From positions 62,001 to 126,000 of the forward strand of contig NZ_UWOT01000008.1 of assembly GCF_900604535.1 (NCBI RefSeq): 64,000 nucleotides of DNA, in the 5' to 3' direction. Positions 1 to 7,686 of this stretch are shown here, in pieces. Each line of letters opens with the position of its first letter. The stretch's first letter is position 1. The stretch comes from Romboutsia_E sp900604535 (GTDB taxonomy: Bacteria > Bacillota > Clostridia > Peptostreptococcales > Peptostreptococcaceae). The position numbers and the translations under genes were made by a program. The notes beneath the pieces are model-generated. The model worked only from the letters and a program-made list of their open reading frames with translations, made no database searches and was not told the DNA's origin.

Positions 1-549
1 TATTGAGCCTATTTCTTCTCTAGTTTTTTCTAAAAATACTATATTTTTATCTTCATTCTCAAAAACATTAATTAAATAGTTTATTAATGTACATATTGCT
101 GGATATGCAAGTACTTCTCCAGTACTTAATGATTGATCATACATAGTCTTTGATACAAAATGTAGAATTTCTAATGTCAATTTTTGATCATTTTGAATCC
201 ATTTAATAAAATCCCTTTTAGGAATTTCTATTACTATACACTCTGTAGTAGTTTGAAGAGTTGAAGAGTAAGTTAGTTGATTAGCCATAATTTCCATTAC
301 GCCAATATATGCTATCGGTTTGACATTTGCAAAGCTATATACAAACCCATTTTCAAACTCATTTTTTACTTGCATATTTCCTTCACAACTTATATATACA
401 CTTTCAATACTATTTCCTTTAAGTACTATTAATTTCCCTTTTTCAAATCTTACTAATTTACATTGCCTTTTTATATGATTAGGTATTTTATTTATAAAGT
501 CTTTTACTTTTTTATCTTTTATCCGATTATAAAACAAGCTTTCTTGCAT
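1..549 (-). CDS. Crp/Fnr family transcriptional regulator, cut by the window edge
   Basis: This open frame is continuous from an ATG at 549 to the window edge (183 codons) with no stop. The start is supported by a TAGGAGA ribosome site just upstream. Residues ~25-115 look like a cyclic-nucleotide-binding beta-roll (LVRFEKGKLIVLKGNSIESV, then a region ending IVIEIPKRDFIKW), followed by a long dimerisation helix. The last visible residues, TREEIGSI, match the beginning of the Crp-type helix-turn-helix, so only the DNA-recognition end is missing. The ligand cannot be told. Two perfect palindromes lie upstream (568-584 and 620-635), and the exchanger gene at 796 is transcribed divergently. The family is confident; the target genes are unknown. 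Confidence 0.85.
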   Translation of the reverse strand, partial: MQESLFYNRIKDKKVKDFINKIPNHIKRQCKLVRFEKGKLIVLKGNSIESVYISCEGNMQVKNEFENGFVYSFANVKPIAYIGVMEIMANQLTYSSTLQTTTECIVIEIPKRDFIKWIQNDQKLTLEILHFVSKTMYDQSLSTGEVLAYPAICTLINYLINVFENEDKNIVFLEKTREEIGSI

Positions 550-567
550 ATTTTATTTTCTCCTAAC

Positions 568-584
568 GAACAAATGATTTGTTC
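568..584. promoter_or_regulatory. Palindrome in the 5' region of the Crp/Fnr gene
   Basis: GAACAAATGATTTGTTC is a perfect 8-1-8 inverted repeat, 19 bases upstream of the regulator's start codon. Its position suggests an operator for autoregulation, but that is inference. Confidence 0.4.
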
Positions 585-619
585 TATAATTATTTTATCA
601 TTATTTTTATACTTCCTAA

Positions 620-635
620 AAGGACATATGTCCTT
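620..635. promoter_or_regulatory. Perfect 16-bp palindrome, candidate Crp/Fnr operator
   Basis: AAGGACATATGTCCTT is a fully symmetric 16-mer between the divergent Crp/Fnr regulator and the Na+/Ca2+ exchanger. Its two half-sites have the spacing typical of Crp/Fnr dimers. It is the best candidate site for the adjacent regulator, by position and symmetry only. Confidence 0.45.
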
Positions 636-726
636 CTATATACATTTTTATAATATATTCTTTACAATAAAAAATCTACACTAATTAAGATAATAATTGC
701 TACTAATACTCTGCTTATAAATTGTA

Positions 727-740
727 AATTAACGTTAATT
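727..740. promoter_or_regulatory. Palindrome in the putative promoter of the exchanger gene
   Basis: AATTAACGTTAATT is a perfect 14-bp inverted repeat about 55 bases before the exchanger start. It sits between a weak -35 (TTGTAA) and a -10-like TATTCT, a place where a bound protein would block transcription. A similar downstream string, TTATGGTAT followed by YCTAT, recurs before the next gene at about 1808. Confidence 0.3.
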
Positions 741-795
741 ATGGTATTCTATTCTTTTAGATGATTATATTAAATTTTATTTTGGAGGAATTGAG

Positions 796-1749
796 ATGTC
801 ATTTTTAATTTTAATTGTAGGATTCTTTTTCTTAATAAAAGGAGCTGATATATTTGTAGAAGGTGCTGCATCTATAGCTAAAAAATTTAACGTTCCTTCT
901 ATGATTATAGGACTTACTATAGTTGCAATGGGAACATCTGCACCTGAAGCAGCTGTAAGTATAACATCATCATTAGCTGGTCAAAATGATATGAGTGTTG
1001 CTAATGTTGTTGGTTCTAACTTTTTTAATATCCTTATGGTTCTTGGTGTATCATCTTTAATAGCTAAATTGCCTGTGGAGAAAAATACAATAAAAAAAGA
1101 TGCTCCATTTTTAATAATTGTGAGTGCTATTCTATTATTATTCGGAGTAGATTTAAAAATAAGTAGAATAGAAGGTATTATTTTACTATCCTTATTTACT
1201 TACTTCTTAATAAATACTATAAAAAGTGCAAAAGCATCTAGTAAAAATTCATCTATAGATGAAATTGCTACAACAGCTATAGAAGATGAAGTTGTAAGTG
1301 AAATTCCTATGCTTAAAACATTATTATTATGTATCATAGGTATAATAGGTATAGTTATTGGCGGTGATATGGTTGTAAATTCTGCTACTTCTATAGCAAC
1401 TTCATTTGGTATGAGTGCTAACTTAGTTGGGTTAACAATTGTTGCTGTTGGTACATCTTTACCTGAATTTGTTACATCTATTGTTGCTATAAAAAAGGGT
1501 GAAACTGAAATAGCTATTGGGAATGTTATTGGATCTAACTTATTTAATATACTATTAGTTTTAGGATTAGCCACTACAATTTATCCTATAACTATAAGCA
1601 TGTTCGCTTTAATAGATATAGCATTTATGGTTGCTATAACAGTTCTTTTATATTTATTTATGAAGAAAGATTCTTCTCTTGTAAAAAAGCATGGCTTAAT
1701 ATTAGTTATTATATATGTTGCATATATGATTTATACTATTCTAAGATAG
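796..1749 (+). CDS. Calcium/sodium antiporter, CaxA/YrbG family
   Basis: This 317-residue integral membrane protein belongs to the Ca2+:cation antiporter superfamily and would exchange Ca2+ for Na+ (or H+) across the membrane. The two hallmark alpha repeats are visible: GLTIVAMGTSAPEAAVSI near residue 40 and GLTIVAVGTSLPEFVTSI near residue 214, each followed by a GNVIGSN/ANVVGSN motif. Together they indicate the usual inverted-repeat fold of about ten helices. A short charged loop near residues 145-170 separates the halves. The start has a good TTGGAGGA site. It is followed by a strong terminator and looks monocistronic. Family assignment is firm; the transported ion is inferred. Confidence 0.9.
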   Translation: MSFLILIVGFFFLIKGADIFVEGAASIAKKFNVPSMIIGLTIVAMGTSAPEAAVSITSSLAGQNDMSVANVVGSNFFNILMVLGVSSLIAKLPVEKNTIKKDAPFLIIVSAILLLFGVDLKISRIEGIILLSLFTYFLINTIKSAKASSKNSSIDEIATTAIEDEVVSEIPMLKTLLLCIIGIIGIVIGGDMVVNSATSIATSFGMSANLVGLTIVAVGTSLPEFVTSIVAIKKGETEIAIGNVIGSNLFNILLVLGLATTIYPITISMFALIDIAFMVAITVLLYLFMKKDSSLVKKHGLILVIIYVAYMIYTILR

Positions 1750-1750
1750 T

Positions 1751-1792
1751 AAAATGACTGCAAATAATTCAAATTATTTGCAGTCATTTTTT
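1751..1792. terminator. Intrinsic terminator after the antiporter
   Basis: The arms AATGACTGCAAATAATT and AATTATTTGCAGTCATT form a 17-bp perfect stem with a 2-base loop, followed by a T run. It starts two bases after the antiporter stop codon. Confidence 0.9.
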
Positions 1793-1857
1793 ATAAATAT
1801 TATGATAGTTATGGTATCCTATATAAGGATATTATTATTGAGGGGAGTATAAGTAAA

Positions 1858-2541
1858 TTGAAATCAGTTATATTCAGATTTTTTAAAATGATAGTAGGAT
1901 TCTGTTTTTGTGCCTTAGGTATTGTAATGATGATAAATGCTAACTTAGGTTTGTCACCTTGGGATGTATTACACGAAGGTATATATAATCTAACAGGTAT
2001 AACTATGGGAAAAGCAAGTATTATAATTGGAGTTATAGTCGTTATTATTGATATAGTGCTTGGTGAGAATTTAGGTTGGGGTACTATTATTAATATGATT
2101 TTAGTTGGAGTTCTCATGGATATTCTAATGTTAAATAATCTAGTTCCTATAGCTAATAACTTTATTCCTGGGCTTATTATGATGTTAGTCGGAATGTTTT
2201 TTATGGGAATTGGATGTGTACTTTATTTAGGTTCTGGATTTGGAAGTGGTCCTAGAGATGGTATGATGGTTGCAATTCAAAAAAGAACAGGTAAATCGCT
2301 AACACTTATAAGAGGACTAATGGAAATTATAGCACTTAGTGTAGGTTATTTTTTAGGTGGTACTGTTGGAATAGGAACTGTTATTAGTGCACTTGGATTA
2401 GGTTATTTTATTCAGCTTACATTTAAATTATGTAAATTTGATGGTACTAAAGTTCAGCATAGGTATATTGTTGATGACATTAATTATATAAGAAATCTTT
2501 TAAATAAAGAAAATGAGAGTAAGCAATTATTTATTAAATAA
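1858..2541 (+). CDS. YczE/YitT-like integral membrane protein
   Basis: This 227-residue protein has about five or six hydrophobic segments. The N-terminal pattern, including the LGLSPWDVLHEGI motif near residue 33 and a GSGFGSGPRDGMM motif near residue 125, is typical of the YczE family (COG2364), whose biochemical role is not established. The start is TTG, chosen because a GAGGGGAG ribosome site lies about ten bases before it and no ATG fits the hydrophobic N-terminus. The C-terminus is a short charged cytosolic tail. It stands alone between two terminators. Function unknown. Confidence 0.8.
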   Translation: MKSVIFRFFKMIVGFCFCALGIVMMINANLGLSPWDVLHEGIYNLTGITMGKASIIIGVIVVIIDIVLGENLGWGTIINMILVGVLMDILMLNNLVPIANNFIPGLIMMLVGMFFMGIGCVLYLGSGFGSGPRDGMMVAIQKRTGKSLTLIRGLMEIIALSVGYFLGGTVGIGTVISALGLGYFIQLTFKLCKFDGTKVQHRYIVDDINYIRNLLNKENESKQLFIK

Positions 2542-2550
2542 ATTATATAA

Positions 2551-2592
2551 AAAGTGTAGATAGTCTATATAAACAAACTTATCTACACTTTT
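2551..2592. terminator. Bidirectional terminator between convergent genes
   Basis: AAAGTGTAGATA pairs with TATCTACACTTT (12 bp), flanked by A and T runs, so it can serve both the YczE-like gene and the convergent XRE regulator. Confidence 0.85.
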
Positions 2593-2605
2593 TACATTTA
2601 ACAGA

Positions 2606-3190
2606 TTATACTATCTGATAAAATAATCCATGATTTGTACAATAATAGAATAATCTTCCGTGTCCTCGCTTACGCAATCTAAGTTGAAGATCCCATTCAG
2701 GATATTGCTTTGCAATAAGTACACTATCTCCTTTTAAATATGCTAAGAAAGATATATAATGTTCTTTGTCCATGGAGTGATTAGACGTTATATATAACTC
2801 ATCTTCCACAGGCTCTATATTTAAAACGTGTTTTTCATCTGATTTCTTTGCTTCTAATGCTTCTAATTTTTTCCCACAACATGATATTTCTGCATTGCCC
2901 GTAGCTGTCATTAAATTATTACATTGTGGACATACATAAAATTTTAATTTATTCATATTTCCTCCTACTAAGTTGTTTAAATTTATCTCTCCTTCTAATA
3001 TTCTATCAACACTTACACAAAAGATTTCTGCTAACTCTGAAAGTAATGATATATCTGGACACCCTAATCCTCTTTCCCATTTACTTATTGTTTTATCACT
3101 AATATTCATTAAATCAGCTACTTGTTTTTGTGTCATGTTCTTTTCTTTTCTTAGATTATATATTAATTTACCTATTTTTTTACAGTCCAT
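2606..3190 (-). CDS. XRE-family regulator with C-terminal zinc-ribbon/desulfoferrodoxin-like domain
   Basis: Residues ~1-65 are a Cro/C1 helix-turn-helix (TQKQVADLMNISDKTISKWE). A metal-binding knuckle follows at ~80-105 (CPQCNNLM ... SCCGK, a CxxC...CC pattern as in desulforedoxin). The tail (about 115-194) contains HYISFLAYLKGDSV and a closing CTNHGLFY, resembling the superoxide-reductase fold of desulfoferrodoxin. Such a tail could sense superoxide, redox state or metal; this is inference. The start at 3190 was chosen over a GTG nine bases upstream because AAGGAG then sits at correct spacing. Oxidative-stress genes elsewhere in the window make a redox role plausible. Confidence 0.8.
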   Translation of the reverse strand: MDCKKIGKLIYNLRKEKNMTQKQVADLMNISDKTISKWERGLGCPDISLLSELAEIFCVSVDRILEGEINLNNLVGGNMNKLKFYVCPQCNNLMTATGNAEISCCGKKLEALEAKKSDEKHVLNIEPVEDELYITSNHSMDKEHYISFLAYLKGDSVLIAKQYPEWDLQLRLRKRGHGRLFYYCTNHGLFYQIV

Positions 3191-3238
3191 TAACATCACT
3201 CCTTAGATATAATTTAAACTATTTAGTAAAATCATTCA

Positions 3239-3262
3239 ATAAACTCTCCGTAGAGTTTTCTC
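3239..3262 (-). terminator. Weak hairpin downstream of the pectate lyase remnant
   Basis: AAACTCT and AGAGTTT form a 7-bp stem in the 224-bp gap between the lyase and the XRE gene, with only a poor T run on the minus strand. It may end the lyase transcript. Nothing else recognisable lies in this gap. Confidence 0.3.
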
Positions 3263-3414
3263 TTAATCTATAGGTTCTGCTCTAATATAGTAATAGTCTT
3301 AAACATATGATTTTTCATTATAATAATATATTATTTTCTTATATTCCCTTTATAAATCTATCGAGTTATAATATTTTTCCCTGTTTATAACCTCTTGATT
3401 ATCATTATTAATTT

Positions 3415-5595
3415 CTATATATACAGGACCTGTTGAGAATTCAATCTTTCATTAGCTTTAAATGTTTTATTTATTTCTAAACCTATGTAATATAAATTAC
3501 CTGTATCACCTTTAGTTATTATATGCTCTCCTACTTCTAATTCCATTTCTATAACTCCGTTATTTGCAGTATATTCTTGTCCATCAATCACCACGTCTTT
3601 ATTAAATGTTGAATTTAATACCAATATAAGTTTTGAATTATTTTCAGTTATAAATTTAATACTTGTTGAAGACTCCATTTTTAAGCATTTAGTAAGTTTT
3701 AAATCATTATATTTTACTGTTCCTTTCGTACTTGAAAGATTTCCTGATATATCAAAGAAGTTACTACTTTTATTATCCGTTGTAAAGTTATGCTTAACTA
3801 TTATTGATTCATCAGGAGTCGATGGTGTTTGATCTACTTCTGGTTTTTCCGGTTCTTCTGGTGTAACTGGTGGAATTTCTTCAGGTTGTTGTGGTTCATC
3901 TGGTATTACTGGCTCTAATGTTTCTATTGATCCACCACCAATAGAAATTAATTGACTTTTGTATCCTTTGATTGCATTCATTAACTCTATATTTACGCTA
4001 GAACTAATATCATCAGCACTTGTAAATTTCCACTCAAAATCTCCACCATTTACTCTTCCTGAATAGTTTGTAACAATACCTCTTACATCTTCTATATTAT
4101 CTGGAGTATACTCATACATTTTAGAACTTGTATCAAAGTTATTATATGTATTTGCTCCACTTAAAGTCTTATATGTACTTGGAACTATTTCATTTCTCGA
4201 AATTGCTAAATAAGCATCAAACTGTGTTGAATTTTGACTTGCATATACAATTCTTGATTCACCTGATATCTTGTTGTTATATGCTTTGATCATACCACCA
4301 GATTCACCTGAGAAGTTTCCTTTACCATTTCCATATATATCACTGCCTTGTAATGAAATAAGCATTGGATATTTAGTATTTCTAAAATCACTAGCTTCTA
4401 CGAAAGCTGAACTGCCTTTAGTTACCCCAACTCCATATTTTGAATTTCCATCAAAATAATTATTATAAATATGCACTGTACCGACTCTTATTCTAGGATG
4501 CCTTGAGTCTGAATGATCAAACCAATTATGATGATACGTTACAAAAAACTCTTCAGTATCACTCATTCCACAAAGTGAAGCTTTACCTGAATCATAAAAA
4601 TGGTTGTATGAAATTGTTACATAGGTTGATTTTCCCTTAACATCAGCTGAACCATCTCCTTTTGCCTGGTCTACATCACTTCCTGCACTTCCATAGAATA
4701 TATCATTATTATGAATCCATATATTCTCATTCCCTGTATCCAGTGAAATTGCATCATCTGGGAATAACATTATACCAACATTTCTTAATTCTACATTATG
4801 AGAATCTCTAATTAAAAATCCCTATTTATATACTGTAGTATCCTCTCCTACACCTTCAAAAGTAACATTATATATTCCCTTTAATTGTAAATATCCACTT
4901 GAATTAAGTCCTATAATATCTGATCCTTTTATTTCTCCAATCATACGTATTATTAAAGGTGTTTTATCATAACCTTTTGGACGTTTTGATAGTATATCTA
5001 CTATACCTGTACATTTAGTTTTACTCCCTTTGCTATTAGTAATAACATCTAACGTTACTGTATTAACATTTTCTGATGTTATATATATTATTTTTGAATC
5101 ATTCTTAACTGTTCCATTATCATTATATCCTCCTGAGCTAGTCTTCATAGGAGATTCTTTAGAGAACCCAAAACCTTCTCTTGTATGATTTTTAACTTCT
5201 ATATCTGTTATTATTCCTTGTAAAGATACCTCTTCTTTATTATCTATTGTAGGAATTACTTTTATAATGTATTCGCCTTCTGAAAGACCCAGTATATCTG
5301 CTCTAAAATATGATGAGTATTGCCTTATTAGTTCATCGTCTATTTTTTTATATTTATAATATGATTCAGATGCTAGCTTATAATAAACATTATACCCTTT
5401 AGCCTCTTTTATCGGCTTCCATTCAACACTTATACTTTCTAACCATCCTTTACTTTCTAATATAGAAACTTTGCTTAATTGAGTTATATGGCCTGTATTA
5501 TTCTCTATTGCACTTGCAATAATAGCTACATTAGTAGATATTATTGACGCTATAGTCATAGATGCTATAGCTTTTGATAAAATTTTCATCTTCAA
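3415..5595 (-). pseudogene. Secreted pectate lyase (PL1) interrupted by an in-frame amber stop
   Basis: Two open frames in the same reading frame (4822-5595 and 3415-4821) are separated only by a TAG at 4822-4824. The first part has a signal peptide (to about residue 30), a fibronectin-III-like module (about 45-135), and the start of the beta-helix. After the stop the protein continues at once with GFLIRDSHNVELRNVGIM and the PL1 core: DDAISLDTGNENIWIHNNDI, then YHHNWFDHSDSRHPRIR with the catalytic arginine. A proline/glutamate-rich linker and a small beta-sandwich, perhaps carbohydrate-binding, follow. Codon TGG to TAG by one transition is a simple explanation. The 727-codon total is normal for a modular lyase. 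Whether full-length enzyme is made (readthrough) is unknown. A c-di-GMP riboswitch lies upstream. Confidence 0.85.
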
Positions 5596-5672
5596 ATTTA
5601 AATCTCCCTTTTATAAATTTATTGTAGCTAAGGGTATTCCGATAAAATCTTAATTCTTTAGTTTTATTTTGC

Positions 5673-5712
5673 AATAAAAAAACTATCCTAACTTAAGAAA
5701 GAGGATAGTTTC
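5673..5712 (-). terminator. Expression-platform terminator of the c-di-GMP leader
   Basis: On the minus strand AAACTATCCT pairs with AGGATAGTTT and is followed by TTTTTT. It sits about 90 bases after the aptamer and about 80 bases before the lyase start, where a riboswitch-controlled terminator is expected. Confidence 0.8.
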
Positions 5713-5797
5713 CATATAAATCATTACAACCTAATCTATATTTAATTAAATATATTAAATAAATATAATCTTATTTTATAAGAACAAAGAATAAATA

Positions 5798-5886
5798 TTC
5801 TTCGGCAACTGGCTGGCATAGTAATAATTACCTTAGCCCCTTTAGCTTTGCGTCTTTGGATTTCTCCAAATTTGCCATTATTTTAT
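5798..5886 (-). promoter_or_regulatory. Cyclic di-GMP-I (GEMM-I) riboswitch aptamer
   Basis: Read on the minus strand, the leader contains GGCAAA, a short hairpin, then the hallmark GACGCAAAGC, a GGGGCTAAGG segment, and ends in CAGCCAGTTGCCG. This order and these strings are the GEMM-I consensus, with the two adjacent helices that sandwich the dinucleotide. An intrinsic terminator follows before the pectate lyase gene, so the simplest model is ligand-dependent termination (an off switch). The direction of control was not tested, and no clear antiterminator pairing was traced by eye. Confidence 0.93.
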
Positions 5887-5895
5887 TGTAAAAAC

Positions 5896-5924
5896 AATTT
5901 ATCATATATTTATATCTATTTCAA
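5896..5924 (-). promoter_or_regulatory. Promoter of the riboswitch-pectate lyase unit
   Basis: TTGAAA (5919-5924) and TAAATT (5896-5901) are spaced by exactly 17 bases on the minus strand. Transcription would start near 5888, immediately before the aptamer. Confidence 0.6.
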
Positions 5925-5937
5925 TAGAATATCTTTA

Positions 5938-5982
5938 TAAGAATAACAATACTAGAAAATTTTTCTAGTATTGTTATTCTTA
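5938..5982 (-). terminator. Terminator after selO
   Basis: GAATAACAATACTAGAAAA pairs with its complement across a one-base centre (19-bp stem, 5941-5979). It lies directly after the selO stop codon and insulates the riboswitch promoter from readthrough. Confidence 0.85.
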
Positions 5983-7455
5983 TTATGTTCCGCAATAAGT
6001 TCTATAAGGACAATTTGATGGCTTAGGTAATTTAGAATACTCTTCTTGTTTTTTTGAATGTTCATATGGTTTAGATAGAACCTCAAGAAGTCTTTTCATA
6101 ACATTAAGATTACCTTTATTAGCAGCATCAAGAGCTTCTTCAACTCTATGATTTCTTGGAATTACAGCTGGATTTGAATTCATCATTAGTCCTTTAACCA
6201 TTTCTTTTGACTTTCCTTGTCTTTGTAATCTTTCCTGCCATAATTTATACCAATATTTAAATTCCTGACTATTATACATTGAACTTTCTTTATTATTATC
6301 AAATGTTAATGAGATAAATGTATTAGTATAATCTTCATTATACTTCTCCATCATATTAAGCAAATCTTTAATAATAGATTTATCTTCAACCTCTTCATCA
6401 AATAATCCAAGCTTAGACCTCATTATAGATATCCAATTTGAATAATATATCTCAGAAAAGTTAGAAATAGCATTTTGAGCTATTTGTATAGCTTTATTCC
6501 TATCTTCATTTAGCAACGGTAATAATGATTCTGCAAATCTACATAAGTTCCACTCTGTCATAATAGGTTGATTTTTATATGAATATCTTCCATTTCTATC
6601 TATAGAACTAAATACAGTATTAGGATTGTATTCATCCATAAATGCACATGGCCCATAGTCAATTGTTTCTCCACTTATAGTCATATTATCCGTATTCATA
6701 ACTCCATGTATAAAACCTACACATTGCCACTTAGAAACAAGACTTGCTTGAGATTTTATAACCTCATTAAGTAGATTAATATATTTATTACTATCATCTT
6801 TGATATGAGGAAAATGTCTTTTTAAACAGTAATCAGCTAAATCTTTAAGTTGTTGGTGTGACCCAAAGCTCGATACATATTGAAATGTACCAAATCTAAT
6901 ATGACTTGAAGCAACTCTAGTTAATATTGCACCTTTTTTTATATCTTCTCTAATCACTGGATCACCAGTTTTAACTACAGCTAAGCTACGCGTAGTAGGA
7001 ATTCCGAGTCCATACATTGCTTCGCTTATTATATATTCTCTAAGCATTGGAGCAAGTGCCGCTCTTCCATCTCCTCCACGAGAGTATGGAGTTTTTCCTG
7101 AACCTTTAAGTTGAATATCATATCTTTCACCTAACGGTGTTATTTGCTCTCCTATTAATAAAGCTCTTCCATCACCTAGTATTGTAAAGTGCCCAAACTG
7201 GTGACCTCCATATGCTTGAGCAATATATTCTCCACCTTCTATTTTCTTATTTCCTGAGAATATTAAAGTTCCTTCATAACTTTTTAAGGAATCAATATTA
7301 AAACCTAAATTTTTTGCCAATTGCTCATTTAATATAATTAACTTTGGTGATGATACTGGATCTATATTAATTTTACTATAAAAAAAATCAGATAAATTTA
7401 TATACGTATTATCAAAATTCCATCCCATGTTATTTGCATTTTTTATATAAGTCAT
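5983..7455 (-). CDS. selO: Protein adenylyltransferase SelO (UPF0061/YdiU)
   Basis: SelO is a pseudokinase-fold enzyme that transfers AMP from ATP to Ser/Thr/Tyr of target proteins, with a role in redox homeostasis in E. coli. The 490 residues match the usual length. Visible motifs are GGDGRAALAPMLREYIISEA (about 120-140), the catalytic-loop string HGVMNTDNMTISG near 250, and YGPCAFMDEYNP for metal binding. The C-terminus CPYRTYCGT retains the conserved cysteine that is selenocysteine in animals; here it is a normal Cys. The start at 7455 follows AAAGGAGGAAAA. It is monocistronic, between two hairpins. Confidence 0.95.
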   Translation of the reverse strand: MTYIKNANNMGWNFDNTYINLSDFFYSKINIDPVSSPKLIILNEQLAKNLGFNIDSLKSYEGTLIFSGNKKIEGGEYIAQAYGGHQFGHFTILGDGRALLIGEQITPLGERYDIQLKGSGKTPYSRGGDGRAALAPMLREYIISEAMYGLGIPTTRSLAVVKTGDPVIREDIKKGAILTRVASSHIRFGTFQYVSSFGSHQQLKDLADYCLKRHFPHIKDDSNKYINLLNEVIKSQASLVSKWQCVGFIHGVMNTDNMTISGETIDYGPCAFMDEYNPNTVFSSIDRNGRYSYKNQPIMTEWNLCRFAESLLPLLNEDRNKAIQIAQNAISNFSEIYYSNWISIMRSKLGLFDEEVEDKSIIKDLLNMMEKYNEDYTNTFISLTFDNNKESSMYNSQEFKYWYKLWQERLQRQGKSKEMVKGLMMNSNPAVIPRNHRVEEALDAANKGNLNVMKRLLEVLSKPYEHSKKQEEYSKLPKPSNCPYRTYCGT

Positions 7456-7623
7456 TTTTCCTCCTTTATTTTAATTTAGATTTATTAATTAATATACCCT
7501 TATTAATCATTTCAAATAATCTTATTTAACACAAATCTTTAATCCTTTTTTTGTAATTTTAGACAGTAAAATTTAATTATAAAACTCAACTGTATTTTCA
7601 CTTATAATGTTCATAACGATAAT

Positions 7624-7680
7624 ATAAAACAAACTAAAAGTCACTCTGATTTAATCAGAGTGACTTTTAGTTTGTTTTTA
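7624..7680 (-). terminator. Very strong terminator after the first GH1 gene
   Basis: A perfect 25-bp stem with a one-base centre (7627-7651 with 7653-7677) ends in a T run. It closes the PTS/GH1 operon. The 230-bp gap from here to selO shows nothing else recognisable. Confidence 0.9.
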
Positions 7681-7686
7681 AATTTA

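Noticed and set aside
463..684. A 73-codon plus-strand frame across the Crp/Fnr promoter
   Set aside because: It overlaps the real gene and its palindromes and has no ribosome site.
1200..2117. Antisense open frames of 124 and 102 codons under the antiporter and YczE genes
   Set aside because: They mirror well-conserved plus-strand genes, have no ribosome site and odd composition.
5983..7455. Selenocysteine in SelO
   Set aside because: The C-terminal CGT tripeptide is encoded by sense codons with Cys.
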